In this document: one piece after another, positions 11,786-21,277 of the stretch | Layout of the letters: every line of letters starts with the position of its first letter | Position numbering within the stretch: position 1 is the first letter of the stretch | Source: an uncultured Collinsella sp. | Lineage (GTDB): Bacteria > Actinomycetota > Coriobacteriia > Coriobacteriales > Coriobacteriaceae | NCBI GenBank assembly: GCA_900542315.1 | Contig: UQMV01000003.1 | Location: forward strand, 1 to 64,000 | Direction: 5' to 3' | Length of the DNA: 64,000 nt | Program-made: the position numbers and the translations under genes | Notes under the pieces: model-generated | Databases searched by the model: none | Seen by the model: only the letters and a program-made list of their open reading frames with translations | Told to the model about the DNA's origin: nothing

Positions 11786-12622
11786 ATGGCAACTATCGAA
11801 GAGCTTGAGTCCCTGCGCTGGGACCTTCGCCGCGATTGCGTCGATATCATCATGGCTGGCGCCGGCGGCCATATTGGCGGCGACATGTCGGTGATCGACG
11901 CCCTCATGACCCTCTATGCCAACCACCTTAACATTTCGCCCGAGACCGTCGACGATCCCAACCGCGACCGTTTTGTGCTCTCCAAGGGCCATGCCATGGA
12001 GGCATACTACGCGGTGCTGTGCCACGAGGGCTATCTGGACCTCGACGACGTCAAGGCCCGTTTCTCCAAGTTCGGCAGCCCCTACATCGGCCACCCCAAC
12101 AACAAGCTCAAGGGCATCGAGATGAACTCCGGTTCGCTGGGCCATGGCCTGCCCGTGGCCGTCGGCATGGCGCTTGCCGGCAAGATGGACGGCCGCGACT
12201 ACCGCGTCTACACCATCATGGGCGACGGCGAGCTTGCCGAGGGCTCGGTCTGGGAGGGCGCCATGAGCGGTGGCAACTACCAGCTCGATAACCTGTGCGC
12301 GCTCGTGGACCGCAACCGCCTGCAGATCAGCGGCAGCACCGAGGACGTCATGAAGCAGGATTCGCAGGAGGAGCGCTGGGCTGCCTTCGGCTGGAACGTG
12401 CTCTCCATTCCGGGCAACGACGTTCGGGCCATCGACGCCGCGCTGACGCTTGCGGCCGAGACCTGCGGAAAGCCCACGGTCATCATCCTCAACACGGTGA
12501 AGGGCTATGGCTCGCCTGTCATGGAGGACAAGGCCTCCTGGCATCATCACCTGCCCAACGATGAGGAATATGCCCAGATCATCGCCGATTTCGCTGCCCA
12601 TAAGGAGGCCATCAATGGCTAA
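11786..12622 (+). CDS. Transketolase, N-terminal (TPP-binding) subunit
   Basis: This 278-residue protein corresponds to the first half of transketolase, with the thiamine diphosphate motif GDGELAEGSVWEGAM followed by LVDRNRLQ, and the SGSLGHGLPVAVGMA segment. Split transketolases of this kind form a heteromer with a separate C-terminal subunit, here the next gene, which starts 8 bases before this stop. It transfers a two-carbon ketol unit. The context of a sugar isomerase and a glycerol-kinase-like FGGY kinase suggests a substrate such as apulose 4-phosphate, rather than a housekeeping pentose phosphate role. Confidence 0.9.
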   Translation: MATIEELESLRWDLRRDCVDIIMAGAGGHIGGDMSVIDALMTLYANHLNISPETVDDPNRDRFVLSKGHAMEAYYAVLCHEGYLDLDDVKARFSKFGSPYIGHPNNKLKGIEMNSGSLGHGLPVAVGMALAGKMDGRDYRVYTIMGDGELAEGSVWEGAMSGGNYQLDNLCALVDRNRLQISGSTEDVMKQDSQEERWAAFGWNVLSIPGNDVRAIDAALTLAAETCGKPTVIILNTVKGYGSPVMEDKASWHHHLPNDEEYAQIIADFAAHKEAING

Positions 12623-13555
12623 CAAGATCGCCAACCGCAAGGTTATCTGCGACACGCTGCTCGAGGCCGCCGAGACCGATAAGGACATCGTCGTCCTGTG
12701 CTCCGACTCCCGCGGCTCCGCATCGCTCACGCCGTTCTTCGATCAGTATCCCCAGCAGTCCGTCGAGGTCGGCATCGCCGAGCAAGACCTGGTGAGTATC
12801 GCCGCCGGCATGGCTTCGTGCGGCAAGAAGGCCTGGGCCGCCTCGCCGGCGTCCTTTGTGACCACGCGCTCGTATGAGCAGTGCAAGGTCGACGTCTCGT
12901 ACTCCAACACCAACGTCAAGCTCATCGGCATCTCGGGCGGCGTGTCCTACGGCGCTCTGGCATGAGCCATCACTCCGCGCAGGATATCGCTGCCATGAGC
13001 GCGATTCCCAACATGCGCGTGTATCTGCCGAGCGATCGTTTTCAGACTGCCGAGCTCGTGCGCGCACTGGTTGCCGACAACAAGCCGGCCTATATCCGCG
13101 TGGGCCGCAACCCGGTCGAGGACGTGTATGCCGAGGACGAGTGCCCGTTCCAGATGGACCGCGCCACCTGGGTGCGTCGCGGCGCCGATGTGACGATTGT
13201 CGCCACCGGCGAGATGGTCCGCCATGCCGTGGACGCCGCCGATCTGCTCGCCGAGCAGGGCATCTCCGCCACCGTGCTTGACATGTACTGCGTCAAGCCG
13301 CTCGATGCCGAGGCCGTGATCGAGGCCGCCGGTGCCACGCGCGCCGTCGTGACCGTCGAGGAGCACAGCCCCTTTGGCGGCTTGGGCTCCATGGTCGCGC
13401 AGGTCGTGGGCGAGCATTGCCCGCGTCCGGTCAAGTGCTTGAGTCTGCCCGACGCGCCGGTCATCACCGGCACGAGCCCCGAGGTCTTTGCGCACTACGG
13501 CCTCACCGGCGAAGGCATTGCCAAGACCGTTGCCGAGTTCCTTCCCGCAGAGTAA
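12615..13555 (+). pseudogene. Transketolase C-terminal subunit, interrupted by a 1-bp frameshift
   Basis: Two frames together give one full C-terminal transketolase subunit (~313 residues). The first (12615-12965) covers the pyrimidine-binding part, with SVEVGIAEQDLVSIAAGMA, and ends at GVSYGALA. The second continues MSHHSAQDIAAMSAIPNMRVYLPSD to the normal C-terminus at 13555. Homologues read GALGMSHHS, so one G is missing near 12957-12960 (CTGGC where CTGGGC is expected). The lesion creates an ATGA overlap at 12962-12965, so a separate downstream fragment could be re-initiated. AAGGAGG before 12615 supports the start. Could be a true mutation, phase variation or a sequencing error. Confidence 0.85.
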
Positions 13556-13558
13556 TTG

Positions 13559-13593
13559 GAATGTGACAAAGGGACAGTCCCTTTGTCACATTC
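13559..13593. repeat. GGGACAG-core palindrome between transketolase and kinase genes
   Basis: GAATGTGACAAAGGGA and TCCCTTTGTCACATTC are 16-bp perfect arms around CAG. The centre AAAGGGACAG is shared with repeats at 47.2, 51.0 and 60.4 kb, but the outer arms differ and are still complementary. It starts 4 bases past the transketolase stop and ends just before the ribosome site of the kinase gene. Confidence 0.85.
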
Positions 13594-13611
13594 ATTTTGA
13601 AAGGGGTGGCC

Positions 13612-15096
13612 ATGGGCCGCTACATCATCGGAATCGATCAATCCACGCAGGGCACGAAGGCGCTGCTGGTGGACGAGGGCGGCCATCTGATTCATCGTGC
13701 CGACCGCTCGCATCGCCAGATTGTCAATGATGCCGGCTGGGTGAGCCATGATCCGGCCGACATTGCCGCCAACGTGTTGGCCGTGGCGCGTGCCGTGGTG
13801 GAGGAGACCGGGGTCAATCCGGCCGACATTGCCGGTATTGGCATCTCCAACCAGCGCGAGACCACCGTTGCCTGGAACCACACGACGGGCGAGCCGCTGT
13901 GCGACGCCGTGGTGTGGCAGTGTGCCCGCGCCCGCGAGCTGTGTGACGAGCTTGCGGCGCGCGAAGGCGTGGCAGAGCTGGTGCGTGACACAACGGGTCT
14001 GGTGCTCTCGCCCTACTATCCGGCGGGCAAGATGGCTTGGATCCTCGCGAACGTTCCGGCGGCTGCCGAGGCCGCGGCGTCGGGTGAGCTGTGTCTGGGC
14101 ACCATCGATGCCTGGGTGGTCTGGACGCTCACGGGCGGCGCGGAATTTCGCTGTGACTGGTCCAATGCTAGCCGCACGCAGCTCTTCGACCTGCGCCGTG
14201 GCCGCTGGAGCGAGCCGGTGTGCGAGGCCTTTGGCATCGATCCGGCCTGCCTGCCGCAGGTGACTGATTCCGACGGTCTGTTTGGCACAACGGACCTGGA
14301 TGGCTTTTTGCCCGCGCCCGTGCCGGTGCACGGCGTGCTGGGCGACAGCCATGCGGCCCTGTTTGCGCAGGGTTGCCACAGCCGCGGCATGGCCAAAGCG
14401 ACCTATGGCACCGGCAGCTCGGTCATGATGAACGTCGGCAACGAGTTTGTCGCCAGCTCGCACGGGCTTTCGAGCTCGCTTGCGTGGCGTATGAACGGCG
14501 TGACCGAGTATGTACTCGAGGGCAACGTGAGCTACGCCGGCGCCGTCAAGACCTGGCTGCGCGATGACCTGGAGCTCATCAACAACCCCGAGGAGGTCAC
14601 CGACCTGTGCTACGCCGCCAACCCGGCGAGCCACGTCTACTTTGTGCCGGCGTTTACCGGCCTGGGTGCGCCGCACTGGGCAAGTGATGCCGAGGGCTGC
14701 GTTTTTGGCATGACACGCACCACGGGTCGCGCGGAGTTCGTAAAGGCTGCCGACGAGTCGATCGCCTATCAGATCTTCGACGTCATTGATGCGATGGTCG
14801 AGGATTCGGGCACGGCGCTTGCCGAGCTTCGTGTTGACGGCGGCCCCACGCGCGATGCGTACCTGATGCAGTTTGAGAGCGATTTGGTCGGCTCGCCCAT
14901 CCGCATTGCGAGCAATGACGAGATGAGCGGTCTGGGCGCGGCTTGGGCCTGCGGTATCGCGCTGGGCATGTATACGCGCGATGTCGTCGACGTCTACGGC
15001 GCCCGCGGTATCGTGGAGCCGTCGATGCCCGCTGACGAGCGAGCCAAAAAGATCGCCGGCTGGCGCCATGCCGTCGAGGCGACTATCTCGTACTAA
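13612..15096 (+). CDS. FGGY-family carbohydrate kinase (glycerol-kinase-like; possible apulose kinase)
   Basis: This 494-residue kinase has the FGGY N-terminal signature GIDQSTQGTKALLVDEGG, GIGISNQRETTVAWNHTTG and DAVVWQCARA, strikingly like GlpK, and a C-terminal domain with VDGGPTRDAYLMQ and GLGAAWACGIALG. It phosphorylates a polyol or ketose using ATP. GAAAGGGGTGG precedes the ATG at 13612. No glycerol-uptake or glycerol-3-phosphate dehydrogenase gene is nearby; instead it follows a sugar isomerase and transketolase, so a branched ketose such as apulose is a reasonable substrate guess. Plain glycerol kinase cannot be excluded. Confidence 0.85.
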   Translation: MGRYIIGIDQSTQGTKALLVDEGGHLIHRADRSHRQIVNDAGWVSHDPADIAANVLAVARAVVEETGVNPADIAGIGISNQRETTVAWNHTTGEPLCDAVVWQCARARELCDELAAREGVAELVRDTTGLVLSPYYPAGKMAWILANVPAAAEAAASGELCLGTIDAWVVWTLTGGAEFRCDWSNASRTQLFDLRRGRWSEPVCEAFGIDPACLPQVTDSDGLFGTTDLDGFLPAPVPVHGVLGDSHAALFAQGCHSRGMAKATYGTGSSVMMNVGNEFVASSHGLSSSLAWRMNGVTEYVLEGNVSYAGAVKTWLRDDLELINNPEEVTDLCYAANPASHVYFVPAFTGLGAPHWASDAEGCVFGMTRTTGRAEFVKAADESIAYQIFDVIDAMVEDSGTALAELRVDGGPTRDAYLMQFESDLVGSPIRIASNDEMSGLGAAWACGIALGMYTRDVVDVYGARGIVEPSMPADERAKKIAGWRHAVEATISY

Positions 15097-15493
15097 ATGC
15101 GTAATGCCACGGTAGAGTCGCGGCAATGCGTACGAGTGACGCCCTGGGGCGATGTCACGGAGCGCTATTCGTGCCGATAGGTAAAGATGCGAACGAGAGG
15201 GTGATGTGATGCGGTAGAGTCCAACGCGTCGAATGATGGTCTACGTCCCAGGTGTTTCACTGTGAATTTGGTAAGGCGAAGTATTTCTTTGACGGGAGCT
15301 GTGCATGTATCGCACTGGTCTACGGGCTGATGCGTACGGGTGCTGTGGTGGGCATCGGTATCGGCACCGTAGCCGCCACGCTCCTGGCGGGCGGCATCTG
15401 CACACTTTGGGGTCGTCTGCTCAACCGCAGGCTCATGGCCTTTATGGAATAGTCTGCGAGCATGTAGACGCATTGAGCGAGAGGGGAGCGGCC
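15097..15493. other. Gene-poor stretch before the ROK kinase
   Basis: Nearly 400 bases without a well-supported gene. It holds a weak small membrane-peptide frame (15330-15452) listed separately. I see no clear terminator for the FGGY kinase and no GTAAAC-type operator. Confidence 0.4.
15330..15452 (+). CDS. Possible 40-residue single-span membrane peptide
   Basis: The frame from ATG 15330 encodes MRTGAVVGIGIGTVAATLLA, a short tail with GRLLNRRLMAFME, and a stop. The glycine/alanine-rich helix followed by basic residues looks like a small membrane protein with a cytoplasmic positive tail. The ribosome site is poor, and an upstream GTG would extend it to 66 residues. It is the only plausible coding frame between the FGGY and ROK kinase genes. 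Function unknown. Confidence 0.35.
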   Translation: MRTGAVVGIGIGTVAATLLAGGICTLWGRLLNRRLMAFME

Positions 15494-16432
15494 ATGAGGC
15501 AGCTGTTTGGAATTGATATCGGCGGAACGAGCGTCAAATGGGCGATTGTGAATGAGAACTACGAGTTTGGTGACCGTGGTTCGATTCCGACGGCGTTCGT
15601 CTCGGCCGATCAGCTGGTCGACGCGCTCGCGGCACTCGTAGGGCCGTATCGCGGACAGGTTGTAGGCGTGGGCATCTCGGCCCCGGGTGGCATCTTCGGT
15701 TACGAGGCCGATCCGGACGGGACGATCCATCGCGGTGGTGCGCTGCCGTACATGGACGGGTTTCCGCTTGGTCGAGTGCTGCGCGAACGGCTGGGGCTGC
15801 CTGTGACCGTTGTCAACGATGGCAAAAGCTGTGCGCTTGGTGAGTACGCTGCTGGTGCGTTGCGCGGCGTGGACGTGGGTTGCGTGGCGGTAATCGGTAC
15901 GGGCATCGGCGGAGGCATCGTGGTTGACGGCCGGGTGCTGATGGGTGCGGGCGGTTTCGCGGGCGAGTTCAGCTTCCTGTCCAACAACGTAAACGAACCG
16001 CTTGATCATTGCGATACATTCGCGACTTCGAGCGGATGGCACGGCCTGCAGAATCTCGTGGCAGTCGAACTTGGCATTTCGGATGAAGCTGAACTGGAGG
16101 CCCTAGATGGCCGACGGATCTTCGAGCTATTGGAGCACGGGGGCGCGTCCGAAGTCGCCGCCGTACAGCGCGGATTGGATGCCTATGCTGAGCTGTTTGA
16201 TCGTGTGCTTGTGAATCTGCAGTGCGTTATCGACCCGGCGGTCTTCGCGGTTGGTGGTGGCATCAGCTGCCATCCCGAGCTGTTCGAGGCGCTCGACCGT
16301 AAGATGGATGACGTCATGGCGCACTACACCGGTTTTCTGAAAGATATGCCTCGTCCGCACGTGGTCCCGGCACAGTTGGGTAACGACGCCAATATCTACG
16401 GTGCCGTTGCGACGTGTTTGCGAGTGCTGTAA
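15494..16432 (+). CDS. ROK-family sugar kinase
   Basis: This 312-residue protein starts with the ATP-binding ROK motif LFGIDIGGTSVKWAIV, has the catalytic Asp in VTVVNDGKSCALGEY, and AVIGTGIGGGIVVDG. It has no N-terminal winged helix, so it is a kinase and not a NagC/XylR-type repressor. The Cys-rich zinc motif found in many ROK glucokinases is absent, as in some beta-glucoside kinases. GAGAGGGGAGC precedes the ATG at 15494. Substrate could be glucose, an amino sugar or a beta-glucoside; the neighbourhood of GH1 enzymes is compatible with the last. Confidence 0.85.
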   Translation: MRQLFGIDIGGTSVKWAIVNENYEFGDRGSIPTAFVSADQLVDALAALVGPYRGQVVGVGISAPGGIFGYEADPDGTIHRGGALPYMDGFPLGRVLRERLGLPVTVVNDGKSCALGEYAAGALRGVDVGCVAVIGTGIGGGIVVDGRVLMGAGGFAGEFSFLSNNVNEPLDHCDTFATSSGWHGLQNLVAVELGISDEAELEALDGRRIFELLEHGGASEVAAVQRGLDAYAELFDRVLVNLQCVIDPAVFAVGGGISCHPELFEALDRKMDDVMAHYTGFLKDMPRPHVVPAQLGNDANIYGAVATCLRVL

Positions 16433-16548
16433 GTGTAGACCATCGATTGGTCTGGTGGCGATTATTGCGATTGACCCGGTGGCGATTACAGTCGCTGCCG
16501 GGTTAGAAAACTAGATGCTGAACGCTCGATAATATCGGCTGCGCGGCA

Positions 16549-16586
16549 CCCCGTCCCAAAGTAGTCATTTGGGACGGGGCTTTTTT
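16549..16586 (+). terminator. Terminator made by a GGGACGGGG-core repeat
   Basis: CCCCGTCCCAAA (16549-16560) pairs with TTTGGGACGGGG (16568-16579) and is followed by six T. It would end the ROK kinase transcript, about 120 bases after its stop. Confidence 0.88.
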
Positions 16587-16641
16587 GACTGGTATGATTG
16601 GTGGCGATTGTTGCGACCAGTTAAAAGAGCCCCGTCCCAAA
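16568..16641. repeat. Inverted pair of GGGACGGGGC elements before luxS
   Basis: TTTGGGACGGGGCTTTTTTG at 16568 is repeated in inverse orientation at 16617-16641 (CCAGTTAAAAGAGCCCCGTC and following), giving ~25-nt imperfect arms. The inverted copy ends about 22 bases before the luxS start and may affect its leader. A related copy is at 54392-54430. Confidence 0.7.
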
Positions 16642-16663
16642 TTGACTATCGAGAGGATCTGCC

Positions 16664-17152
16664 ATGGAGCGCATCGCGAGTTTTTCCGTTGACCATCTGC
16701 TGCTTGAGCCCGGCGTCTATGTGAGCCGCGTCGACCGCGATCCGGCGACCGGTGCCGCCGTCACCACGTTTGACCTGCGCTTGACCACGCCCAACAAGGA
16801 GCCGGTTATGAACACGGCCGAGTGCCACACCATCGAGCACCTGGGCGCGACGTTCCTTCGCAATCATGCCGAGTGGTCGAGCCGCATCGTCTACTTTGGG
16901 CCCATGGGCTGCCGCACGGGCTTTTACCTGGTCGTGTTTGGCGAGGTGACGAGTGAGGAGATCTTGCCGCTCGTGCGCGAGCTGTTCGAGTTTGTTGCCG
17001 GGTTTGAGGGCGATATCCCCGGTGCCGCTCCCGAGGAGTGCGGCAACTACCTGGACCAGAACCTTCCCATGGCAAATTGGCTCGCGCGCCGCTATCTCGA
17101 CCGCGATCTGATCGATATCGATGAGGCACACCTGCACTATCAGCAGGCGTAA
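16664..17152 (+). CDS. luxS: S-ribosylhomocysteine lyase LuxS
   Basis: The 162-residue protein matches LuxS over its length. Metal ligands are H55 and H59 in AECHTIEHL and C126 in PEECGNY; the catalytic Cys is C83 in GPMGCRTGFYL; E58 is also conserved. It cleaves S-ribosylhomocysteine to homocysteine and DPD, the precursor of autoinducer-2, in the activated methyl cycle. GAGAGGA upstream supports the start. It is a single-gene unit between two terminators; no S-box or pfs gene is seen next to it. Confidence 0.97.
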   Translation: MERIASFSVDHLLLEPGVYVSRVDRDPATGAAVTTFDLRLTTPNKEPVMNTAECHTIEHLGATFLRNHAEWSSRIVYFGPMGCRTGFYLVVFGEVTSEEILPLVRELFEFVAGFEGDIPGAAPEECGNYLDQNLPMANWLARRYLDRDLIDIDEAHLHYQQA

Positions 17153-17180
17153 AGGTTTCGTCGCTCAAAATGAGCTCACT

Positions 17181-17216
17181 GGGCGCCTTCGCTTATGCGG
17201 GGGTGCCTTTTTGTTG
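17181..17216 (+). terminator. Terminator of luxS
   Basis: GGCGCCTTCGC pairs with GCGGGGGTGCC using three G-U pairs across TTAT, followed by TTTTTG. It lies 30 bases after the luxS stop. Confidence 0.8.
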
Positions 17217-17296
17217 AGCGGACATGGCGGACGTTTAAAACCGCGCGTGATTGTTCTAGAATGTTTGTAATATCACATAAACGAACAGGAGCGAAC

Positions 17297-17941
17297 ATGC
17301 ATATCTACTCTGTTTTAGATCCCGAATTCAAATCCTATGGCCGCGTGTGGGATGACGTCCCGTCCAGCCTGACCGCCCCGCTCGTCGAGGCGCTCTCCGC
17401 AACGCCCATCCCCGAAGGCAGCAAGTACGTGGCCTCCGCGCCCGAGCTCGAACAGGTCGAGGGCGCCGACACGCTCGGCCTGCTCATGTATGGCGGCCGT
17501 CCGTTCCAGCTGGGCTGGTGCAACGGCCACAACACGAAGCTCAACTGCTTGGAGTATCACCGCGCGAGCGAGTTTAATCTGGGTGCTCGCGACTTTGTCC
17601 TGCTGCTGGCCAAGCGTGAGCAAATTATCGATGGCAAGCTCGACACCGCGCAGGTCAAGGCGTTCCGCGCGCCCGCCGGCACGCTCGTCGAGGTCTACGC
17701 CACCACGTTGCACTACACGCCGTGCATGGTCGACGACGGTGGCTTCCAGGTGATGGTTGCGCTGCCCGCCGGCACCAACGGTCCGCGCCCCGAGGCTGCG
17801 GCCGACATGCCCGCGGCCGGTGATAGCTACTGCTACTGGAAGGCCGACAAGTGGGTTCTCTGCCACGCCGATAGCCCTAAGGCTGCCGAAGGCGGCTACG
17901 TAGGTCTCGTCGGCAAGAACCTCGACATCACCGTGGACTAG
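17297..17941 (+). CDS. DUF4867 family protein
   Basis: This 214-residue cytoplasmic protein matches the DUF4867 family throughout, starting MHIYSVLDPEFKSYGRVWDD and including LLMYGGRPFQLGWCNGHN and LNCLEYHRASEFNLGARDFVL, which looks like a cupin-type beta-barrel with conserved His/Glu residues. Family members occur beside sugar isomerases and PTS genes and may act on sugars or sugar phosphates, but no activity can be claimed. The start at 17297 has AGGAGC 5 bases upstream; the longer frame from 17195 runs back into the luxS terminator. It is monocistronic here. Confidence 0.82.
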   Translation: MHIYSVLDPEFKSYGRVWDDVPSSLTAPLVEALSATPIPEGSKYVASAPELEQVEGADTLGLLMYGGRPFQLGWCNGHNTKLNCLEYHRASEFNLGARDFVLLLAKREQIIDGKLDTAQVKAFRAPAGTLVEVYATTLHYTPCMVDDGGFQVMVALPAGTNGPRPEAAADMPAAGDSYCYWKADKWVLCHADSPKAAEGGYVGLVGKNLDITVD

Positions 17942-17949
17942 GGTCTTCC

Positions 17950-18086
17950 GTCTCAATCTGTAACAGTTGGCGCGCTAAATCGTCTCTATCTGTTACAGAT
18001 CAAGACGAACCACGGGGGCCGCCCGAACAATCTCAATCTGTAACGCCAAGCCCGGTTTTGACGGCCTAACTGTTACAGACCGAGAC
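17950..18086. repeat. Tandem pair of CTGTAAC hairpins (convergent gene ends)
   Basis: Two hairpins follow each other. In the first, GTCTCAATCTGTAACAG pairs with CTGTTACAGATCAAGAC; in the second, TCTCAATCTGTAAC (18031-18044) pairs with GTTACAGACCGAGA. The left arms are almost identical while the loops are unrelated. They lie between the convergent DUF4867 and ATPase genes and may terminate both. Confidence 0.7.
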
Positions 18087-18100
18087 AAACCGGTCAAAAA

Positions 18101-18136
18101 CATCACAAAGGTGCCTGTCCCCTTCGTGGTGGTTTT
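18101..18136. repeat. Repeat family A copy 1 (GGGGACAGGCACC palindrome)
   Basis: ATCACAAAGG ... CCTTCGTGGTGG arms around GTGCCTGTCC, in reverse orientation relative to the copies at 38.4, 42.2 and 45.1 kb. A-runs and T-runs flank it, so it could terminate transcription in both directions. It touches the stop codon of the minus-strand ATPase gene. Confidence 0.85.
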
Positions 18137-18137
18137 C

Positions 18138-19244
18138 CTACAGCTGACTGCGCAGGTAGTCAGCCATATAGGGGACGGCGAAGCGCACGTAGCCGCGGCG
18201 CGCCTGCTCGATAACGCCGGCGTCGATGAGGCGCCGGCGATACTTTTGCGCATAGTCGGGTGTGACTGACATGCGCTTCGCAACATCAGAAATGCGAGAC
18301 ACAGCGTCTTCGTCATCAGTCATTGCGGAGAGAAACGCGACGTCTTGGTCTGACAGCGCGGCGAGCGTCGTTTCGCACACATCGTTTTCGAAATCGACTT
18401 TCGACGCCTCGATGGCTCCGTCGATTAACCCTTGCGTCGCACGTTCGCCTGTCCTGCAGCGATTGGCGATGTTATAGCCGATGAGTTGCAGCATATAGGG
18501 CGAGCCTTGGGTTGCGCGAGCGGCACGGAGGCGAAGATCGCTTGGAATATCAAGGCCGAGCTCATCGAAAGCCCGCTGGTAATAGGTATCGACATCTCCG
18601 ACCGAAAGTGGCTCGAGCGTGACCTTTCGAGCGCGGTTGAGAAATGTCAGCACACGGTCATTGAGTGTTGCGCAGACGGCTCCCGGAAGGCCCGCCATGA
18701 CGAGCGCGACGTTGAGTCGTTCGCCGACCAGCTCTTGATAGGCGGTGACGAGCTGTCTGATCTCGGGTGAATTTGCTTGGAGCTCGTCGATGAGGATGAG
18801 GATGCCGTGCCCCTGCTCGGTCAGTTTGCGCGCGAGCTGCGTGAGCTTGAACTGAAAGCTCTTGGTCTCCTGCACGTCTCGTGTGAACTCGAGGCCTGCC
18901 GAGAGCCCGAAAACACTTAGGCTGCCGCTCGCGAGTTTGGGAAGGCGGCGTTTGTTGACGTAAGGTTTGCCTGCTTCTTGGATTTTCTCGACAATGCGCT
19001 CGAGCATATCCTCGGAGGCTACGGTAGGCGTGGCGACAACAAAGCCGAGCTTGCGTGCGCGGTCGGCAAGTTCCCACAGAAGAACTGTCTTGCCGCTGCC
19101 TCGCTGTCCAAGCATGAGCATGGCTCGGTCGCGATTGCCCGGTTCCTGCTCAAGGCCGGATATGAATGTCGAAATTACAGTTTCGCGCCCGACGAGATAG
19201 GATGGGCGATTTCCAAATGAGGGGGAGAAGATGGTTTCAGTCAT
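18138..19244 (-). CDS. AAA ATPase with C-terminal winged helix (Orc1/Cdc6-like)
   Basis: This 368-residue protein has Walker A GQRGSGKT (about 47-54), Walker B ILILIDELQ, a sensor region NVALVMAGLPG, and a C-terminal segment with AKRMSVTPDYAQKYRRRLIDAGVI that looks like a winged helix. It resembles archaeal/bacterial Orc1-Cdc6-like STAND ATPases often found near mobile or defence loci; the role is unknown. The start follows AAAGGAG within an unusual homopurine leader. No partner gene is adjacent, so it may act alone, for example in DNA binding or as an ATP-driven switch. Confidence 0.85.
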   Translation of the reverse strand: MTETIFSPSFGNRPSYLVGRETVISTFISGLEQEPGNRDRAMLMLGQRGSGKTVLLWELADRARKLGFVVATPTVASEDMLERIVEKIQEAGKPYVNKRRLPKLASGSLSVFGLSAGLEFTRDVQETKSFQFKLTQLARKLTEQGHGILILIDELQANSPEIRQLVTAYQELVGERLNVALVMAGLPGAVCATLNDRVLTFLNRARKVTLEPLSVGDVDTYYQRAFDELGLDIPSDLRLRAARATQGSPYMLQLIGYNIANRCRTGERATQGLIDGAIEASKVDFENDVCETTLAALSDQDVAFLSAMTDDEDAVSRISDVAKRMSVTPDYAQKYRRRLIDAGVIEQARRGYVRFAVPYMADYLRSQL

Positions 19245-19253
19245 AAGTCTCCT

Positions 19254-19289
19254 TTCCTTTCTTTCCTATTTTTTCCTTTCTTTCCTATT
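19254..19289 (-). repeat. Homopurine direct repeats in the ATPase leader
   Basis: On the minus strand the unit AATAGGAAAGAAAGGAA occurs twice in tandem just before the AAAGGAGACTT ribosome site. The tract is pure A/G apart from the T residues. It could enhance ribosome loading or be slippage-prone, changing expression of the ATPase. Confidence 0.6.
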
Positions 19290-19310
19290 CAGTCAAATGG
19301 TCTGCCACCC

Positions 19311-19344
19311 GAGGGCGCCTTCGCTGTTGTGGAGGCGCCCTTTT
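19311..19344 (+). terminator. Orphan terminator in the ATPase-GH1 gap
   Basis: GGGCGCCT (19311-19318) pairs with AGGCGCCC (19331-19338), followed by TTTTTT. No plus-strand gene ends here. It could insulate the GH1 gene from upstream divergent transcription or end a short untranslated RNA. Confidence 0.7.
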
Positions 19345-19345
19345 T

Positions 19346-19468
19346 TGCAAGTGAGTAGACTTTTTGGCTTAGTCTGACCACGCCGGAACATGCCAGGTAA
19401 GCTACCTGCGGTTTTGATGGCGTCAAAGGCGGGTCTGGTTGAGTTTTGCCAAAAAGTCTACTCACTTG
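19346..19468. repeat. Long inverted repeat with 21-bp perfect arms
   Basis: Positions 19346-19366 (CAAGTGAGTAGACTTTTTGG and C) and 19448-19468 are exact reverse complements, enclosing 81 bases. No open frame spans the loop. The whole gap 19245-19651 holds only this element, a terminator, the homopurine repeats and the GH1 leader element. It could be a structured RNA or a small non-autonomous mobile repeat. Confidence 0.7.
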
Positions 19469-19509
19469 ACGTTCGCGGCGTGTGGGCGGGTGCTTTTTCG
19501 TGCACGCGA

Positions 19510-19570
19510 GGTATCAAAAAGTGTCAGGAGCGCACCGTCTGCCGATATGCGGGAGCGAAAAGAAGTGTCG
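19510..19570 (+). promoter_or_regulatory. Conserved 61-nt leader element upstream of GH1 gene 2
   Basis: The block begins GGTATCA, has AAGTGTCAGG, then GCGGGAGCGAAAAGAAGTGT ending in CG. It is aligned almost base-for-base with 51027-51086, upstream of GH1 gene 3, with equal length and the same distance (about 80 bases) to the start codon. Two AAGTGTC boxes are 44 bases apart. Probably a shared operator pair or RNA leader controlling both glucosidases. Confidence 0.6.
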
Positions 19571-19639
19571 ACCTGCGCCGTTGCCGTTGAGCGACGTGCC
19601 GTTTATAGAGATACTGAGCCTATGACAAACAGCGTGTGA

Positions 19640-21079
<1,440 letters not shown>

Positions 21080-21082
<3 letters not shown>

Positions 21083-21220
21083 GCTTTCCCAGCCACCGTA
21101 CCTTGGGCCTCATTCGTCGCTTGCGTACCTTAAGTACGCGGCGCTCCCCATTCGACCCAATCTACGGCACCTGGAAAACCCTAGACTCAAATCTTACAGA
21201 CCTGTCCTAGGCTTTCCCGG
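21080..21220. repeat. Direct and inverted repeats after GH1 gene 2
   Basis: CCTAGGCTTTCCC appears at the gene end (including the stop) and again near 21207, with A/G variation after it. Between them lies an imperfect inverted repeat (CCAGCCACCGTACCTTGGG against a segment near 21158-21178) with a small GCGTACCTTAAGTACGC palindrome in its centre. Looks like a degenerate extragenic element; no coding frame. Confidence 0.45.
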
Positions 21221-21238
21221 CAATCATAGTCTCCTAAC

Positions 21239-21277
21239 CAAAGCGCCCGGCGAGCAGTTTGTGCTCGTCGGGCGCTT
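21239..21277 (+). terminator. Terminator after GH1 gene 2
   Basis: AAAGCGCCCGGCGAGCA pairs with TGCTCGTCGGGCGCTTT through one G-U pair, loop GTTTG. The T-run is short (TTT), so efficiency is uncertain. Confidence 0.7.

Noticed and set aside
12950..12966. Programmed ribosomal frameshift in the transketolase gene
   Set aside because: No slippery heptamer or downstream structure is apparent, and a single missing G explains the change. A plain deletion or sequencing error is simpler.
11786..13555. Sulfo-transketolase (sulfoquinovose) pathway as an explanation for the split transketolase
   Set aside because: That route needs no FGGY kinase, and no sulfoquinovosidase or sulfo-sugar enzyme is recognisable. 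An apiose-type isomerase/kinase/transketolase set fits better.
18138..19244. A defence island around the AAA ATPase
   Set aside because: No nuclease, toxin or restriction gene is adjacent; both neighbours are metabolic genes.
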